A DNA stretch of 64,000 nt, taken from positions 124,001-188,000 of the forward strand of contig NZ_FOAF01000007.1 in NCBI RefSeq assembly GCF_900109575.1. The letters are read 5' to 3'. Position 1 is the stretch's first letter. Every line of letters starts with the position of its first letter. The DNA is from Olivibacter domesticus. GTDB taxonomy: Bacteria > Bacteroidota > Bacteroidia > Sphingobacteriales > Sphingobacteriaceae. The notes beneath the pieces are model-generated. The model searched no databases and had not been told where the DNA came from. It saw nothing but the letters and a program-made list of their open reading frames with translations. The position numbers and the translations under genes were made by a program. Shown in pieces: positions 25,564 to 33,564 of this stretch.

Positions 25564-25601
25564 GCCTAATACTTATTTCTTTCGCAAATGTTATTATAAG
25601 A

Positions 25602-26477
25602 CTAACATACAACTTTTAAAGAAGAAGGCAAAACTTCAATGGTTAATTTTTGACTAAGTTCTACAGGTTCTCCATCGAGATGGATCGGTCCTTTTTCTGG
25701 TCTTTCTATCGTAATTTGTTTCCCTTTTATAATTTCCACATAATCTGATTGATGTGCGGTGCGACTAAATAAATGATAAATCATGACGGGGAATTGAATG
25801 AGTGGAAATGGTTTAATAATACATACGTCCAATATACCATCATCTGCTGAAGCACCCGGAGCAATATATGCATTGTTTCCATATTGAGGTGAATTAGCAA
25901 TACTTATCATAAAGGCTTTTCGCTCCAGAGAATTTCCATCGATATTCAGTTTATAGGTTTGAGCTTTGTATTTACTAATTTCCCCCAACACTATTTTTAA
26001 ATAACCGACAGGACCTCTTGTTATATTTTCCGCAAAACGATCGCTAATTAGGGCATCAAATCCCATTCCTGCAACGTTAAAAAAAGCGCGTCCGTTTATC
26101 AAGCCGCTATCAATCGTAATCGTCTTGAAAGTATTAATTTTCTTAATCGCCTGTGCAATATCAGTTGATATACCCAAGTAACGAGCCAAGCCATTACCAG
26201 AACCTTCAGGTACAATAGCAAGCGGAATAGTACTATTTAACAGTTCTTTTGCTATTTCGTTAATGGTACCATCTCCACCTACAGCTACTAATAAATCAAT
26301 TTCATCTGCCAGTGCTCTCTTTGCGAGCTCCGATGCGTGATTAGCACGTTCGGTTACTATAAACTCGGCTTCAAACAAATTGAAGTCCAAATGTTTTCGC
26401 GCAAGCTTTTCGAACATTTTCTTATTTTTCCCACCAGAAATTGGATTAATTAGAAATTGTATACGCTTCTTTACCAT
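25602..26477 (-). CDS. Diacylglycerol kinase / YegS-BmrU family lipid kinase
   Basis: 291 residues from ATG 26477. An upstream TTG at 26504 would fall inside the -7 promoter box, so it is rejected. The catalytic domain shows FLINPISGGKNKK (about 7-19), VAVGGDGTINEIAKELL (near 58-74; GGDGT is the nucleotide-binding motif) and PEGSGNGLARYLG (near 85-97), followed by a beta-sandwich C-terminal part with HLDGEPVE. Members phosphorylate diacylglycerol or related lipids, or sphingoid bases. Sphingobacteria make sphingolipids, so that substrate is possible but not shown. It is divergent from metK. Confidence 0.88.
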   Translation of the reverse strand: MVKKRIQFLINPISGGKNKKMFEKLARKHLDFNLFEAEFIVTERANHASELAKRALADEIDLLVAVGGDGTINEIAKELLNSTIPLAIVPEGSGNGLARYLGISTDIAQAIKKINTFKTITIDSGLINGRAFFNVAGMGFDALISDRFAENITRGPVGYLKIVLGEISKYKAQTYKLNIDGNSLERKAFMISIANSPQYGNNAYIAPGASADDGILDVCIIKPFPLIQFPVMIYHLFSRTAHQSDYVEIIKGKQITIERPEKGPIHLDGEPVELSQKLTIEVLPSSLKVVC

Positions 26478-26501
26478 GTTAATGTCCACTCCTTCGAGGA
26501 G

Positions 26502-26530
26502 CAAACTTAGATAAAATCCTTTATATACAA
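26502..26530 (-). promoter_or_regulatory. Promoter of the lipid kinase gene
   Basis: On the minus strand TTG (26528-26530) and TAAGTTTG (26502-26509) lie 18 bp apart. Transcription would start near 26498, leaving about 21 nt before the ATG at 26477. A GAAGGAG stretch just upstream of the start may act as ribosome-binding site. Confidence 0.55.
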
Positions 26531-26625
26531 TTCAGAATTAAGGAAAAAGCTTAACATTGAGAACCAATGCTCAAGTAAAATGAAAATTCTTGGCCCATAA
26601 CATTCATTATTATCAAAATGAATTG

Positions 26626-26633
26626 TACTTTTG
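26626..26633 (+). promoter_or_regulatory. -7 box of the metK promoter
   Basis: TACTTTTG matches the Bacteroidota -7 consensus TAnnTTTG. Transcription would start near 26637, only about 7 nt before the first stem of the riboswitch, which is strong positional support. A matching -33 TTG at the ideal spacing is not present, so the upstream box is weak. Confidence 0.5.
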
Positions 26634-26643
26634 TAAGGTAAAA

Positions 26644-26709
26644 TGTGGAATGATTTGCGTGCCAATTATATGGCTGGATTGCAACCACAGTAAAAAAGTG
26701 CTAAAAAGC
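26644..26709 (+). promoter_or_regulatory. SAM-II-type riboswitch upstream of metK
   Basis: The pattern agrees with the SAM-II (metA-type) aptamer. P1 is TGTGG (26644-26648) with CCACA (26685-26689). Loop L1 holds TGATTTG (26651-26657) and TTGCAACC (26679-26686). A linker TAAAAAA and the 3' pseudoknot strand GCTAAAAAGC (26700-26709) follow. A small extra hairpin GCCA/TGGC (26661-26664 and 26671-26674) sits inside L1. The position before the SAM synthetase gene is biologically consistent. The 87 nt from its end to the metK ATG contain no clear terminator, so how it controls expression is not visible. SAM-I and SAM-III features are absent. Confidence 0.85.
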
Positions 26710-26795
26710 TTCTATCTGTTTTAACACTCCTCCGCATTACCTATCACAACATTTTACGACTAATAACATAATATTTATACTGAAAAACTAGTTTT

Positions 26796-28049
26796 ATGCC
26801 ATATTTATTCACTTCAGAGTCAGTTTCAGAAGGACACCCAGACAAAATTGCTGATCAGATTTCCGATGCCCTAATCGATAATTTTCTTGCTTGGGATCCT
26901 GATTCCAGAGTAGCCATTGAAACGCTCGTTACAACTGGTCAAGTAGTACTAGCAGGCGAAGTTAAATCAAATACGTATTTAGATGTTCAGAAGATAACAC
27001 GTTCCGTTATCGAAAGGATAGGATATACGAAGTCTGCCTATATGTTTGAAGCTAATTCATGTGGTATTTTATCAGCTATTCATGAGCAATCTGCAGATAT
27101 AAACCAGGGAGTTGATCGTAAAGAAAAGCAAGATCAAGGGGCAGGAGATCAAGGTATAATGTTCGGCTATGCAAATAAAGAGACCGATAATTTAATGCCC
27201 CTTGCACTCGATCTTTCTCATAAATTGCTATATGAACTGGCATTACTAAGACGAGAAAATAAGGAAATCTCTTATCTTCGACCTGATGCTAAGGCGCAAG
27301 TTACCATTGCTTACAACGATGATCATACCCCGTTGCATATCGATACTATCGTTATTTCTACGCAGCATGATGATTTTGACACAGAGACGGCAATGTTAGC
27401 TCAAATAAAAAAGGATATTATAGAAATCCTAATACCGAGGATAAAGTCCCAATTGAAACCTGCCCTTCAGGATCTATTTAACAATGACATAACTTATCAT
27501 ATTAATCCCACGGGTAAGTTCGTAATCGGTGGCCCGCATGGAGATACCGGCTTGACCGGTCGCAAAATTATCGTAGATACCTATGGAGGTAAGGGGGGGC
27601 ATGGCGGAGGTGCTTTTTCCGGCAAGGATCCTTCGAAGGTAGACCGATCAGCAGCGTACGCAGCACGTCATATTGCTAAAAACTTAGTGGCAGCAGGTGT
27701 AGCAGACGAAATTCTAGTACAATTATCATATGCCATTGGCGTAAAAGACCCCATGGGAATATATGTAAATACTTATGGTAAAAGCAATGTAGGTATTACG
27801 GATGGAGAAATAGCAAATAAGATCAAATCGCTATTTGATCTTACGCCCTACGGTATAGAGACAAGATTAAAACTCCGCAATCCTATATATACAGAAACAG
27901 CTGCTTATGGACATATGGGACGGGATCCAAGAATAGTAACCAAAACATTTGAAAATACTATTGGTGAGACAAAATCTATTGAAGTTGAACTCTTTACGTG
28001 GGAAAAGCTTGATTATATTGAGCAGGTACAAGAAGCCTTCGAGATTTAA
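26796..28049 (+). CDS. metK: S-adenosylmethionine synthetase
   Basis: 417 residues, standard family length plus some loop residues. It makes SAM from methionine and ATP. The start [17 protein letters not shown] matches the family N-terminus with the catalytic histidine and the ATP-binding residues. [12 protein letters not shown] (about 117-128) and the glycine-rich P-loop-like [20 protein letters not shown] (about 265-284) are the two PROSITE signatures. Expression is probably under the SAM-II-type riboswitch upstream, giving feedback by the product. A terminator follows at 28068-28098. Confidence 0.98.
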   Translation: MPYLFTSESVSEGHPDKIADQISDALIDNFLAWDPDSRVAIETLVTTGQVVLAGEVKSNTYLDVQKITRSVIERIGYTKSAYMFEANSCGILSAIHEQSADINQGVDRKEKQDQGAGDQGIMFGYANKETDNLMPLALDLSHKLLYELALLRRENKEISYLRPDAKAQVTIAYNDDHTPLHIDTIVISTQHDDFDTETAMLAQIKKDIIEILIPRIKSQLKPALQDLFNNDITYHINPTGKFVIGGPHGDTGLTGRKIIVDTYGGKGGHGGGAFSGKDPSKVDRSAAYAARHIAKNLVAAGVADEILVQLSYAIGVKDPMGIYVNTYGKSNVGITDGEIANKIKSLFDLTPYGIETRLKLRNPIYTETAAYGHMGRDPRIVTKTFENTIGETKSIEVELFTWEKLDYIEQVQEAFEI

Positions 28050-28067
28050 GCGGATTTAAAATATATC

Positions 28068-28098
28068 AAGAGCTCATTTATACAAATGGGCTCTTTTT
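28068..28098 (+). terminator. Intrinsic terminator after metK
   Basis: A stem of 11 pairs (one G/T), AGAGCTCATTT at 28069-28079 with AAATGGGCTCT at 28084-28094, closes on the loop ATAC and is followed directly by a T-run (28094-28098). It lies 19 bp after the metK stop. Confidence 0.88.
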
Positions 28099-28122
28099 AT
28101 GCTATTTATTTAGTAAAAACCT

Positions 28123-28130
28123 TATTTTTG
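28123..28130 (+). promoter_or_regulatory. Possible -7 box for the acyltransferase gene
   Basis: TATTTTTG fits TAnnTTTG, lies just after the metK terminator and 33 bp before the ATG at 28163. No good -33 partner is seen. Confidence 0.35.
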
Positions 28131-28162
28131 ACTGATCTATCGCGCATAAGTACAGGTATTCA

Positions 28163-28897
28163 ATGAAGAAATTTTTTGGCTATATATTAACCCCCATACA
28201 CTATCTTTATTTTGGATTAATCTTAGTGGTATTTCACCCCATCCAATGGCTTTCTTTAAAATGGGGAGGCTATACAAGCCACAAACGTTCAGTTGATATA
28301 TTAAATTTGTTTCTTACGAGTAGTTGTTATATTCTAGGTAATACAGTCAAATTTATTAATAACCAACACCTCCCAGCCAATCGCTCTATTATATTTATAG
28401 CCAATCACCAAAGTATGTACGATATTCCACCGCTTATTTATTTCCTGCGAAAATATCATGCTAAATTCATTTCCAAAATAGAGCTTGCTAGCGGAATACC
28501 CAGCATATCCTTTAATTTAAAACATGGCGGCGCGGCGAATATAGACAGAAAAGATCCGAAACAGTCCGTTGCGGAAATTCTTAAACTAGCCAATAACATG
28601 AAGGAGAAAACATGGTCAACTATTATCTTCCCTGAAGGTACTCGCTCCAAAACGGGTATTATGAAGCCTTTCGCAGTAGGCGGAATCGCTACGATATTAA
28701 AGAAAGTTCCTGATGCATTAATTGTTCCCATCGTTATTAATAACTCGTGGAAAATGGTTCAATATGGTTTTTTCCCCTTGCATACTTTCTCTCCTATGAG
28801 CTGGGAAGTTTTAACACCAATAGAGCCCGAAGGATTAACGGCAGAAGAAGTGGTGAAATTAGCCGAAGAAGCAATCAAAGCAGGCATTAAGCAATAA
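28163..28897 (+). CDS. plsC: 1-acyl-sn-glycerol-3-phosphate acyltransferase (PlsC family)
   Basis: 244 residues. It transfers an acyl chain to lysophosphatidic acid to form phosphatidic acid. The HX4D catalytic motif is in IANHQSMYDIPPL (about residues 79-91), and the substrate-binding motif is FPEGTRSKTG (about 155-164). A hydrophobic N-terminus (two segments, about 8-30 and 48-65) anchors it to the inner membrane. It is a single-gene unit, convergent with the glycosyltransferase gene. Related acyltransferases with other acceptors exist, so the exact acceptor is likely but not certain. Confidence 0.9.
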   Translation: MKKFFGYILTPIHYLYFGLILVVFHPIQWLSLKWGGYTSHKRSVDILNLFLTSSCYILGNTVKFINNQHLPANRSIIFIANHQSMYDIPPLIYFLRKYHAKFISKIELASGIPSISFNLKHGGAANIDRKDPKQSVAEILKLANNMKEKTWSTIIFPEGTRSKTGIMKPFAVGGIATILKKVPDALIVPIVINNSWKMVQYGFFPLHTFSPMSWEVLTPIEPEGLTAEEVVKLAEEAIKAGIKQ

Positions 28898-28905
28898 TGC
28901 TTCTC

Positions 28906-30063
28906 TTATTTGACCATCCGCCCCTTCCAATAATACTTACCAGTATTTCCAGCTATGCCAATATAGATAATATAGAGCACATGCAGCATACTTAATAAAG
29001 GCAAGTTGAAAAGCAATTTCTTTCTATTGACAAAACCCGTGAGTGGAAGTAGAAATAAAAGTTCTACGCCTATCTTGGCGAATAAAGAAAATAGCAAGAT
29101 GTATCCAAATTCATGGAAAAAGAGACTCAAGATAGCATTCAGCAAAATCATTACATTAAAAAGCCAAATACTGACTCCCAGTACTACAATCGCTTTATTC
29201 TTATATCTAGTACTTTTTGAAGCCCATCTTTTACGCTGTCTGATAAATGCTCGCAAATTCTCTTTCGCTTCGGTAAATACAACCGCTTCTCTCGCTTTGC
29301 AAAAACCAATACCTGCCGGATATTTTTCGGCGACCTTGTGCAGAAACAATTCATCATCACCGCTGGCTAAGTCATCAATACCTTGAAACCCTCCTAGCTC
29401 ATAAAACACATCTCTCCTATATGCCAGATTGGCACCATTACAGGTAGACGGTTTATTAATACCTATTGATGCAGCGCCGAGGCCAATTAAATAAAGAAAC
29501 TCTAATGCCTGCAAACGTTCAAAGTAATTTTTTTCTTGATAGTATAATACCGGCGAAGAAATAAGCTTATACCCTTTTTGCTCGTATAGTGTTACGATTG
29601 ATCGTAGCCAATTATCTCCCATGTAACAATCGGCATCTGTGGCTACCATAAGCTCCCCTTTAGCTACAGCAATTGCTTTGCTAATAGCTTTCTTCTTATA
29701 AGAATTTAATTTCTCACGTTCATTTAATTGAATAAGTCGAACTCCTCTATCTGCATAAGAAGCGATAATAAGGCTGGTATTATCCGTTGAGTGATCATCA
29801 ACAACTATTAGTTCAAACAGCTCTTTTGGGTAATTTTGGGCTATAACGGCTTCAATGGTTTTGGAAATGTTATCCGCTTCATTTCTTGCAGCAATCAAGA
29901 CGCTAACCTTTGTTTTAACATCTTTTGAAGTATAAGGGGTATGAATAGGAATCTTTTGCCACCCCTTACGTAAGTAAAGCAATATATATATATAATATAT
30001 ACTTAATACGGCTGTTATCCAGCTAATTATTTGAGCGACCAAAGAAGTTAATTTTAAAGACAA
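28906..30063 (-). CDS. Membrane glycosyltransferase, family 2
   Basis: 385 residues. One N-terminal membrane helix (about 7-28) precedes the GT-A domain: VSVLIAARNEADNI (about 54-67), VVDDHSTDN (near 89), DADCYMGDN (near 140; DxD metal site) and a QRKRW motif (about 268; QxxRW of processive enzymes). Three or four helices follow (about 290-375). It probably polymerises or transfers a sugar at the cytoplasmic face. The start TTG at 30063 overlaps the preceding flippase-like gene by 41 bp; no ATG lies nearby, so the start is uncertain. The substrate is unknown. Confidence 0.85.
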   Translation of the reverse strand: MSLKLTSLVAQIISWITAVLSIYYIYILLYLRKGWQKIPIHTPYTSKDVKTKVSVLIAARNEADNISKTIEAVIAQNYPKELFELIVVDDHSTDNTSLIIASYADRGVRLIQLNEREKLNSYKKKAISKAIAVAKGELMVATDADCYMGDNWLRSIVTLYEQKGYKLISSPVLYYQEKNYFERLQALEFLYLIGLGAASIGINKPSTCNGANLAYRRDVFYELGGFQGIDDLASGDDELFLHKVAEKYPAGIGFCKAREAVVFTEAKENLRAFIRQRKRWASKSTRYKNKAIVVLGVSIWLFNVMILLNAILSLFFHEFGYILLFSLFAKIGVELLFLLPLTGFVNRKKLLFNLPLLSMLHVLYIIYIGIAGNTGKYYWKGRMVK

Positions 30064-31054
30064 ATACCGAACCGATTATGGCCGGAATTATTAGATTAAT
30101 AAACCAAATAGATGCTGCAGAAGCCATCACAGCCAACTCTTGCTTTGTAATGAATGCAAAAAGATATCCAGCAGTAACACTGCGGACGCCAACATCAAGC
30201 AAATCTAAAGATGGGATTGCCGATTGGACGAAAAACAAAATAAAAACCATCATCACCATCGGAAATAACGGTAAATCAGCAATTAAAACTTGCATAACAA
30301 GACAATATTGCGAAGTAAACACTATAAATCGCGCAAGTGACAAAATAAAGACATATTGAAGCTGTTTTGTTTTATATCTAGCCAACAAAGAGAAAAAACG
30401 TTGTACCTTCGATAATATCTTTATTTTATTAATAACCTTGCTGAGTAAGCCCACTTTAAAATATAATACCAGCATTGTTCCACAAAAAGCAACTGCCAAT
30501 ATGCAGCACCCTATAAACACAAAAAAAGGCAGTTGTTGATAATTATATAAAAACCATATGATAGCGATTGCTCCTATTATATTAGTGATCACCATTTGGG
30601 CAAAAGCCCCAACGGCCATAGCCACCACTCCAAAAATGCGTTTTCTTGGTTTTAAAAAGAATACGCGCCCACCGTATTCGCCTATTCTATTGGGTGTAAA
30701 AATGGCCCAACTAAGGCCACAAAATACAGATTCAAAAGCCTTGGCAAAGCTTATTTGTTGAATAGGCCTACACAAGTATTTCCACTTTACACATTCTAGT
30801 AGCCAATTTGCCAACATCAGCGTAAACAAAGCAGCAATAGTAATACCTATTATAGATGGTTCGAGTTCCGCTATTAGAATGTTAAACTCCCGAAGATTTT
30901 GATTATCATTAAGTTTTTTATAAACAAACCAAGCGACCAATATCAGCACACTTATCTTTATACCAATGCTTATTATTTTCTTCAGTTGAGCGTTCAATGG
31001 CAATATAGTTTTTGCAATGTTACTAAAACTTAAAGGAATTACATTTACTGCCAA
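30023..31054 (-). CDS. Lysylphosphatidylglycerol synthase/UPF0104-type membrane protein (flippase-like)
   Basis: 343 residues, about seven or eight membrane helices, matching the integral membrane domain of MprF/UPF0104 (AglD-like) proteins. AFESVFCGLSWAIFTPNRIGEYGGR (residues about 105-129, with the conserved PxRxGE core) is the family signature. Many members flip glycolipids or aminoacyl lipids. The overlapping glycosyltransferase gene suggests a glycolipid made on one face and moved by this protein. The only upstream in-frame start candidate is TTG at 31054, so the N-terminus is uncertain. Confidence 0.8.
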   Translation of the reverse strand: MAVNVIPLSFSNIAKTILPLNAQLKKIISIGIKISVLILVAWFVYKKLNDNQNLREFNILIAELEPSIIGITIAALFTLMLANWLLECVKWKYLCRPIQQISFAKAFESVFCGLSWAIFTPNRIGEYGGRVFFLKPRKRIFGVVAMAVGAFAQMVITNIIGAIAIIWFLYNYQQLPFFVFIGCCILAVAFCGTMLVLYFKVGLLSKVINKIKILSKVQRFFSLLARYKTKQLQYVFILSLARFIVFTSQYCLVMQVLIADLPLFPMVMMVFILFFVQSAIPSLDLLDVGVRSVTAGYLFAFITKQELAVMASAASIWFINLIIPAIIGSVFVFKINFFGRSNN

Positions 31055-31151
31055 TGCAAAAAAGACATTTTATTACAATCTCGACATTTGATCATGTTTT
31101 ATTCTTTAGTTACTTCAACCAATTTTTTTAAAAACTTCGTAATATTGCAAC

Positions 31152-31715
31152 ATGCTGCAGCGAGATGTAAAAGAGCGAATCATTCTGGGGATAGATCCGG
31201 GGACAAAAGTGATGGGATATGGCCTTATAAAAGAAACAGGAAAGCAATTATCGCTAATAAGCTTAGGAATCATCAAGCTAGGCCATTTGGATAATCATGC
31301 CCTGAAATTAAAACAGATTTTCGATAAAACCAGTGCTTTGATAGCACAATATATGCCTGACTGTATGGCATTGGAAGACCCCTTTTACGGAAAAAATATA
31401 CAAGTAATTCTAAAATTAGGAAGGGCGCAAGGAGTAGCGATGGCTGCAGCATTGTCGAAAAACATAGAAATAGCAGAATACTCACCAAGAAAAATAAAGC
31501 AAGCCGTTACCGGAAACGGTAATGCATCTAAAGAACAAGTTGCTTCTATGCTGAAGAGCCTCTTGAAATTTGAGGAAGGCCCGCAGTTTTTAGATGCCAC
31601 TGATGGACTAGCTGTAGCTGTTTGCCATGCTTTTCAAGGAAATAACACAATACAGAAAAAAAACTATTCCGGTTGGGAATCTTTTGTTAAGGACAATTCG
31701 CATCGCCTAAAATAG
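31152..31715 (+). CDS. ruvC: Crossover junction endodeoxyribonuclease RuvC
   Basis: 187 residues. RuvC cuts Holliday junctions resolved by RuvAB. The RNase H-like fold carries the first catalytic aspartate in LGIDPGTKVMGYG (about residues 12-24), the glutamate in ALEDPFYGKNI (near 72), and the paired aspartates in LDATDGLAVAVCHA (near 150-163). It is a lone gene, convergent with the HIT gene 25 bp downstream; ruvAB are not in the window. The catalytic set seems complete. Confidence 0.96.
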   Translation: MLQRDVKERIILGIDPGTKVMGYGLIKETGKQLSLISLGIIKLGHLDNHALKLKQIFDKTSALIAQYMPDCMALEDPFYGKNIQVILKLGRAQGVAMAAALSKNIEIAEYSPRKIKQAVTGNGNASKEQVASMLKSLLKFEEGPQFLDATDGLAVAVCHAFQGNNTIQKKNYSGWESFVKDNSHRLK

Positions 31716-31740
31716 CTTTGCACTAAAAAAATGTTAAGGC

Positions 31741-32154
31741 CTATTCAGCGTTCGTTAATTTAGCAAGTTCATGTCTAATTTTTTCCGCGTGAACACTTAA
31801 CTGTTCATCACTCAATTTTAATTTTTCTTTCGAGAAATTAATATCGCCAATATGGTTAATAGGAACCAAATGAATATGTGCATGGGGAACTTCCAATCCA
31901 ACTACTGCTATGCCGACCTTTTCACAGGGAAATGCTGTTTTGATACCCGCTGCTACAATCTTTGCAAACATCCATATTCCCATATAATCTGCGTCCCCAA
32001 TATCAAAGATATAATCGGTTTCCTTTTTAGGAATTACTAATACGTGGCCTTCCGCTAATGGGCTGATATCAAGAAAAGCTAAATAGTCGTTAGATTCTGC
32101 CACCTTATGTGCTGGTATCTCTCCTGATACAATTTTTGAAAAAATAGTTGACAT
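31741..32154 (-). CDS. HIT family (histidine-triad) nucleotide-binding protein
   Basis: 137 residues. The histidine triad HAHIHL is seen in GLEVPHAHIHLVPI (about residues 96-109). The N-terminal FSKIVSGEIPAHKVAE (about 5-20) and the GHVLVIPKKE stretch (about 37-46) are typical of HinT-like phosphoramidases and hydrolases of AMP-linked substrates. The C-terminal 25 residues are charged and helical. It follows greA after a 60-bp gap holding an 11-bp hairpin. Confidence 0.93.
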   Translation of the reverse strand: MSTIFSKIVSGEIPAHKVAESNDYLAFLDISPLAEGHVLVIPKKETDYIFDIGDADYMGIWMFAKIVAAGIKTAFPCEKVGIAVVGLEVPHAHIHLVPINHIGDINFSKEKLKLSDEQLSVHAEKIRHELAKLTNAE

Positions 32155-32176
32155 TTTAAATTGACATTTTATCTAT

Positions 32177-32210
32177 ATGCGGTTATGGCAGGAACCGCAC
32201 ATAACCGCAT
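32177..32210. other. Inverted repeat between greA and the HIT gene
   Basis: ATGCGGTTATG (32177-32187) and CATAACCGCAT (32200-32210) form a perfect 11-bp stem with a 12-nt loop. The loop holds another AACCGC (32193-32198) that can instead pair with GCGGTT (32179-32184), so two exclusive hairpins are possible. It lies 4 bp after the greA stop and has no T-run on the minus strand, so terminator function is doubtful. Confidence 0.5.
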
Positions 32211-32214
32211 TAAT

Positions 32215-32688
32215 TTATCGTGATATTTCTAATACTTCGAGCTCTATCTTACCCGCGGGGACCTCAATCTCCACCTTATCTCCCACAGATTTTCCTAAAA
32301 GCCCTTGTGCTATTGGTGACTTTACTGATATCTTACCAGATTTAAGATCGGCCTCCGTTTCTGAGACCAGTTGATAAGTCATAACTGCCCCGTTTTTGGT
32401 GTTTTTAAGTTTGACAATAGACAATGCTAACACTTTTGAACTGTCTAGTTTTGATTCATCAATTAAGCGTGCGTTGGATAATACTTCTTCAAGTTTAGCG
32501 ATTTTTGCTTCATGCAATCCTTGCGCTTCTTTCGCCGCATCATATTCTGCATTCTCAGACAGATCGCCTTTATCTCTCGCTTCTGCTATCGCTCTAGCGA
32601 TGGAAGCTCTTCCCTCCGTTTTCAGATATTGAAGTTCTTCTTTAAGCTTCTCCAGTCCTTCCTTACTATAATATGTTATATCTGCCAT
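32215..32688 (-). CDS. greA: Transcription elongation factor GreA
   Basis: 157 residues, standard length. GreA rescues backtracked RNA polymerase by stimulating transcript cleavage. The N-terminal coiled coil carries the acidic tip in ARDKGDLSENAEYDAAKEAQ (about residues 37-56; D and E at the tip coordinate Mg2+ in the polymerase active site). The C-terminal FKBP-like domain includes SPIAQGLLGKSVGDKVEIEVP (about 123-143; key residues G, L, G). It is separated from the upstream two-component operon by a strong terminator. Confidence 0.97.
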   Translation of the reverse strand: MADITYYSKEGLEKLKEELQYLKTEGRASIARAIAEARDKGDLSENAEYDAAKEAQGLHEAKIAKLEEVLSNARLIDESKLDSSKVLALSIVKLKNTKNGAVMTYQLVSETEADLKSGKISVKSPIAQGLLGKSVGDKVEIEVPAGKIELEVLEISR

Positions 32689-32720
32689 AAAAATAATATA
32701 TTAAAAAGTTATAGTATAAA

Positions 32721-32762
32721 AAATAAGCAAGACCATACTTTTTCGCTTAGTATGGTCTTGCT
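32721..32762 (-). terminator. Intrinsic terminator of the peptidase-kinase-regulator operon
   Basis: A perfect 14-bp stem, AGCAAGACCATACT (32726-32739) with AGTATGGTCTTGCT (32749-32762), has a 9-nt loop. On the minus strand it is followed by TATTTTTT. It lies about 80 bp after the response-regulator stop and about 30 bp before greA. Confidence 0.88.
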
Positions 32763-32844
32763 GTTTATCTACGAAGATAAAGCTTTTTTCTTTAAAAATC
32801 AAATTTTGCTACGCCTTTAACAGACGTTAACATATATGCTTTTG

Positions 32845-33534
32845 TTACGTTTCTGCCACAAATTTATACCCCATTCCTCTAACTGTTTGAAGATGTAAAG
32901 GTTTATCTGGATTATGCTCAATTTTTTTCCGAAGCCTCACAATATGCATATCGAGTGTACGCGTGTTTACGTTTGAGCTGTAACCCCAAACCACTTGCAT
33001 TAATTCATCTCTACTGATCACCCTATCAATATTTTGTAAAAAATAAAGTAGTATTCTGTTTTCAAGAATTGTAAGTTCAATTTTTTTGCCATCGCGAATA
33101 AGGGAGTGAGTATTTGGATGATGTTCCGTATTTCCAAAATGTAAGCTATCATTGGCATTATTTACAAAAAACTTCACCTTATTCTCGATCATGGCAATTA
33201 AAACGTCCATGTTGAATGGTTTAGTTATGTAATCTGAAACGCCAAAGCTATAAGCATCTATCTTATCGACATCTTGCGATTTGGCTGTCATCATAATAAT
33301 TAGGTTATTAAAACCTGCTTTTCTCAAGTTGGCACAAACCTCTGACCCTTGCCGTTCAGGTAGCATCCAGTCTAACAAAACAATATCAGGCTTCTGTTCC
33401 AATATCAAGGTCTCAGCGTCTTTGCCGTTAGCAGCTTGAATTACCTGATAGTGTTCAGACTCTAAGCGGTGGACAACTAGAAAACGAAGATTCTCATCAT
33501 CTTCAATTACAGCAATTTTCGTGTTTTTTTGCAT
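32845..33534 (-). CDS. Two-component response regulator, OmpR/PhoB type
   Basis: 229 residues. The receiver domain has the acidic pocket EDDEN (about 11-15), the phospho-acceptor Asp55 in LLDWMLPE, the MTAKS switch near residue 83 and TKPFN near 105. The C-terminal winged-helix DNA-binding domain spans about 130-229, with TLDMHIVRLRKKI. It follows the histidine kinase by 30 bp and is its partner. The arrangement resembles the Bacteroides RprXY system, but identity is not established. Confidence 0.93.
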   Translation of the reverse strand: MQKNTKIAVIEDDENLRFLVVHRLESEHYQVIQAANGKDAETLILEQKPDIVLLDWMLPERQGSEVCANLRKAGFNNLIIMMTAKSQDVDKIDAYSFGVSDYITKPFNMDVLIAMIENKVKFFVNNANDSLHFGNTEHHPNTHSLIRDGKKIELTILENRILLYFLQNIDRVISRDELMQVVWGYSSNVNTRTLDMHIVRLRKKIEHNPDKPLHLQTVRGMGYKFVAET

Positions 33535-33564
33535 GGTTTTACTCTGTGCTGTTATATCAAAAAA

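Noticed and set aside
26640-26720. SAM-I (S-box) or SAM-III riboswitch
   Set aside because: The short pseudoknot layout with GCTAAAAAG and TTGCAACC fits SAM-II; the long four-way junction of SAM-I is absent.
32177-32210. Strong intrinsic terminator after greA
   Set aside because: The stem is good, but no T-run follows on the transcribed strand, so it is listed only as an inverted repeat.
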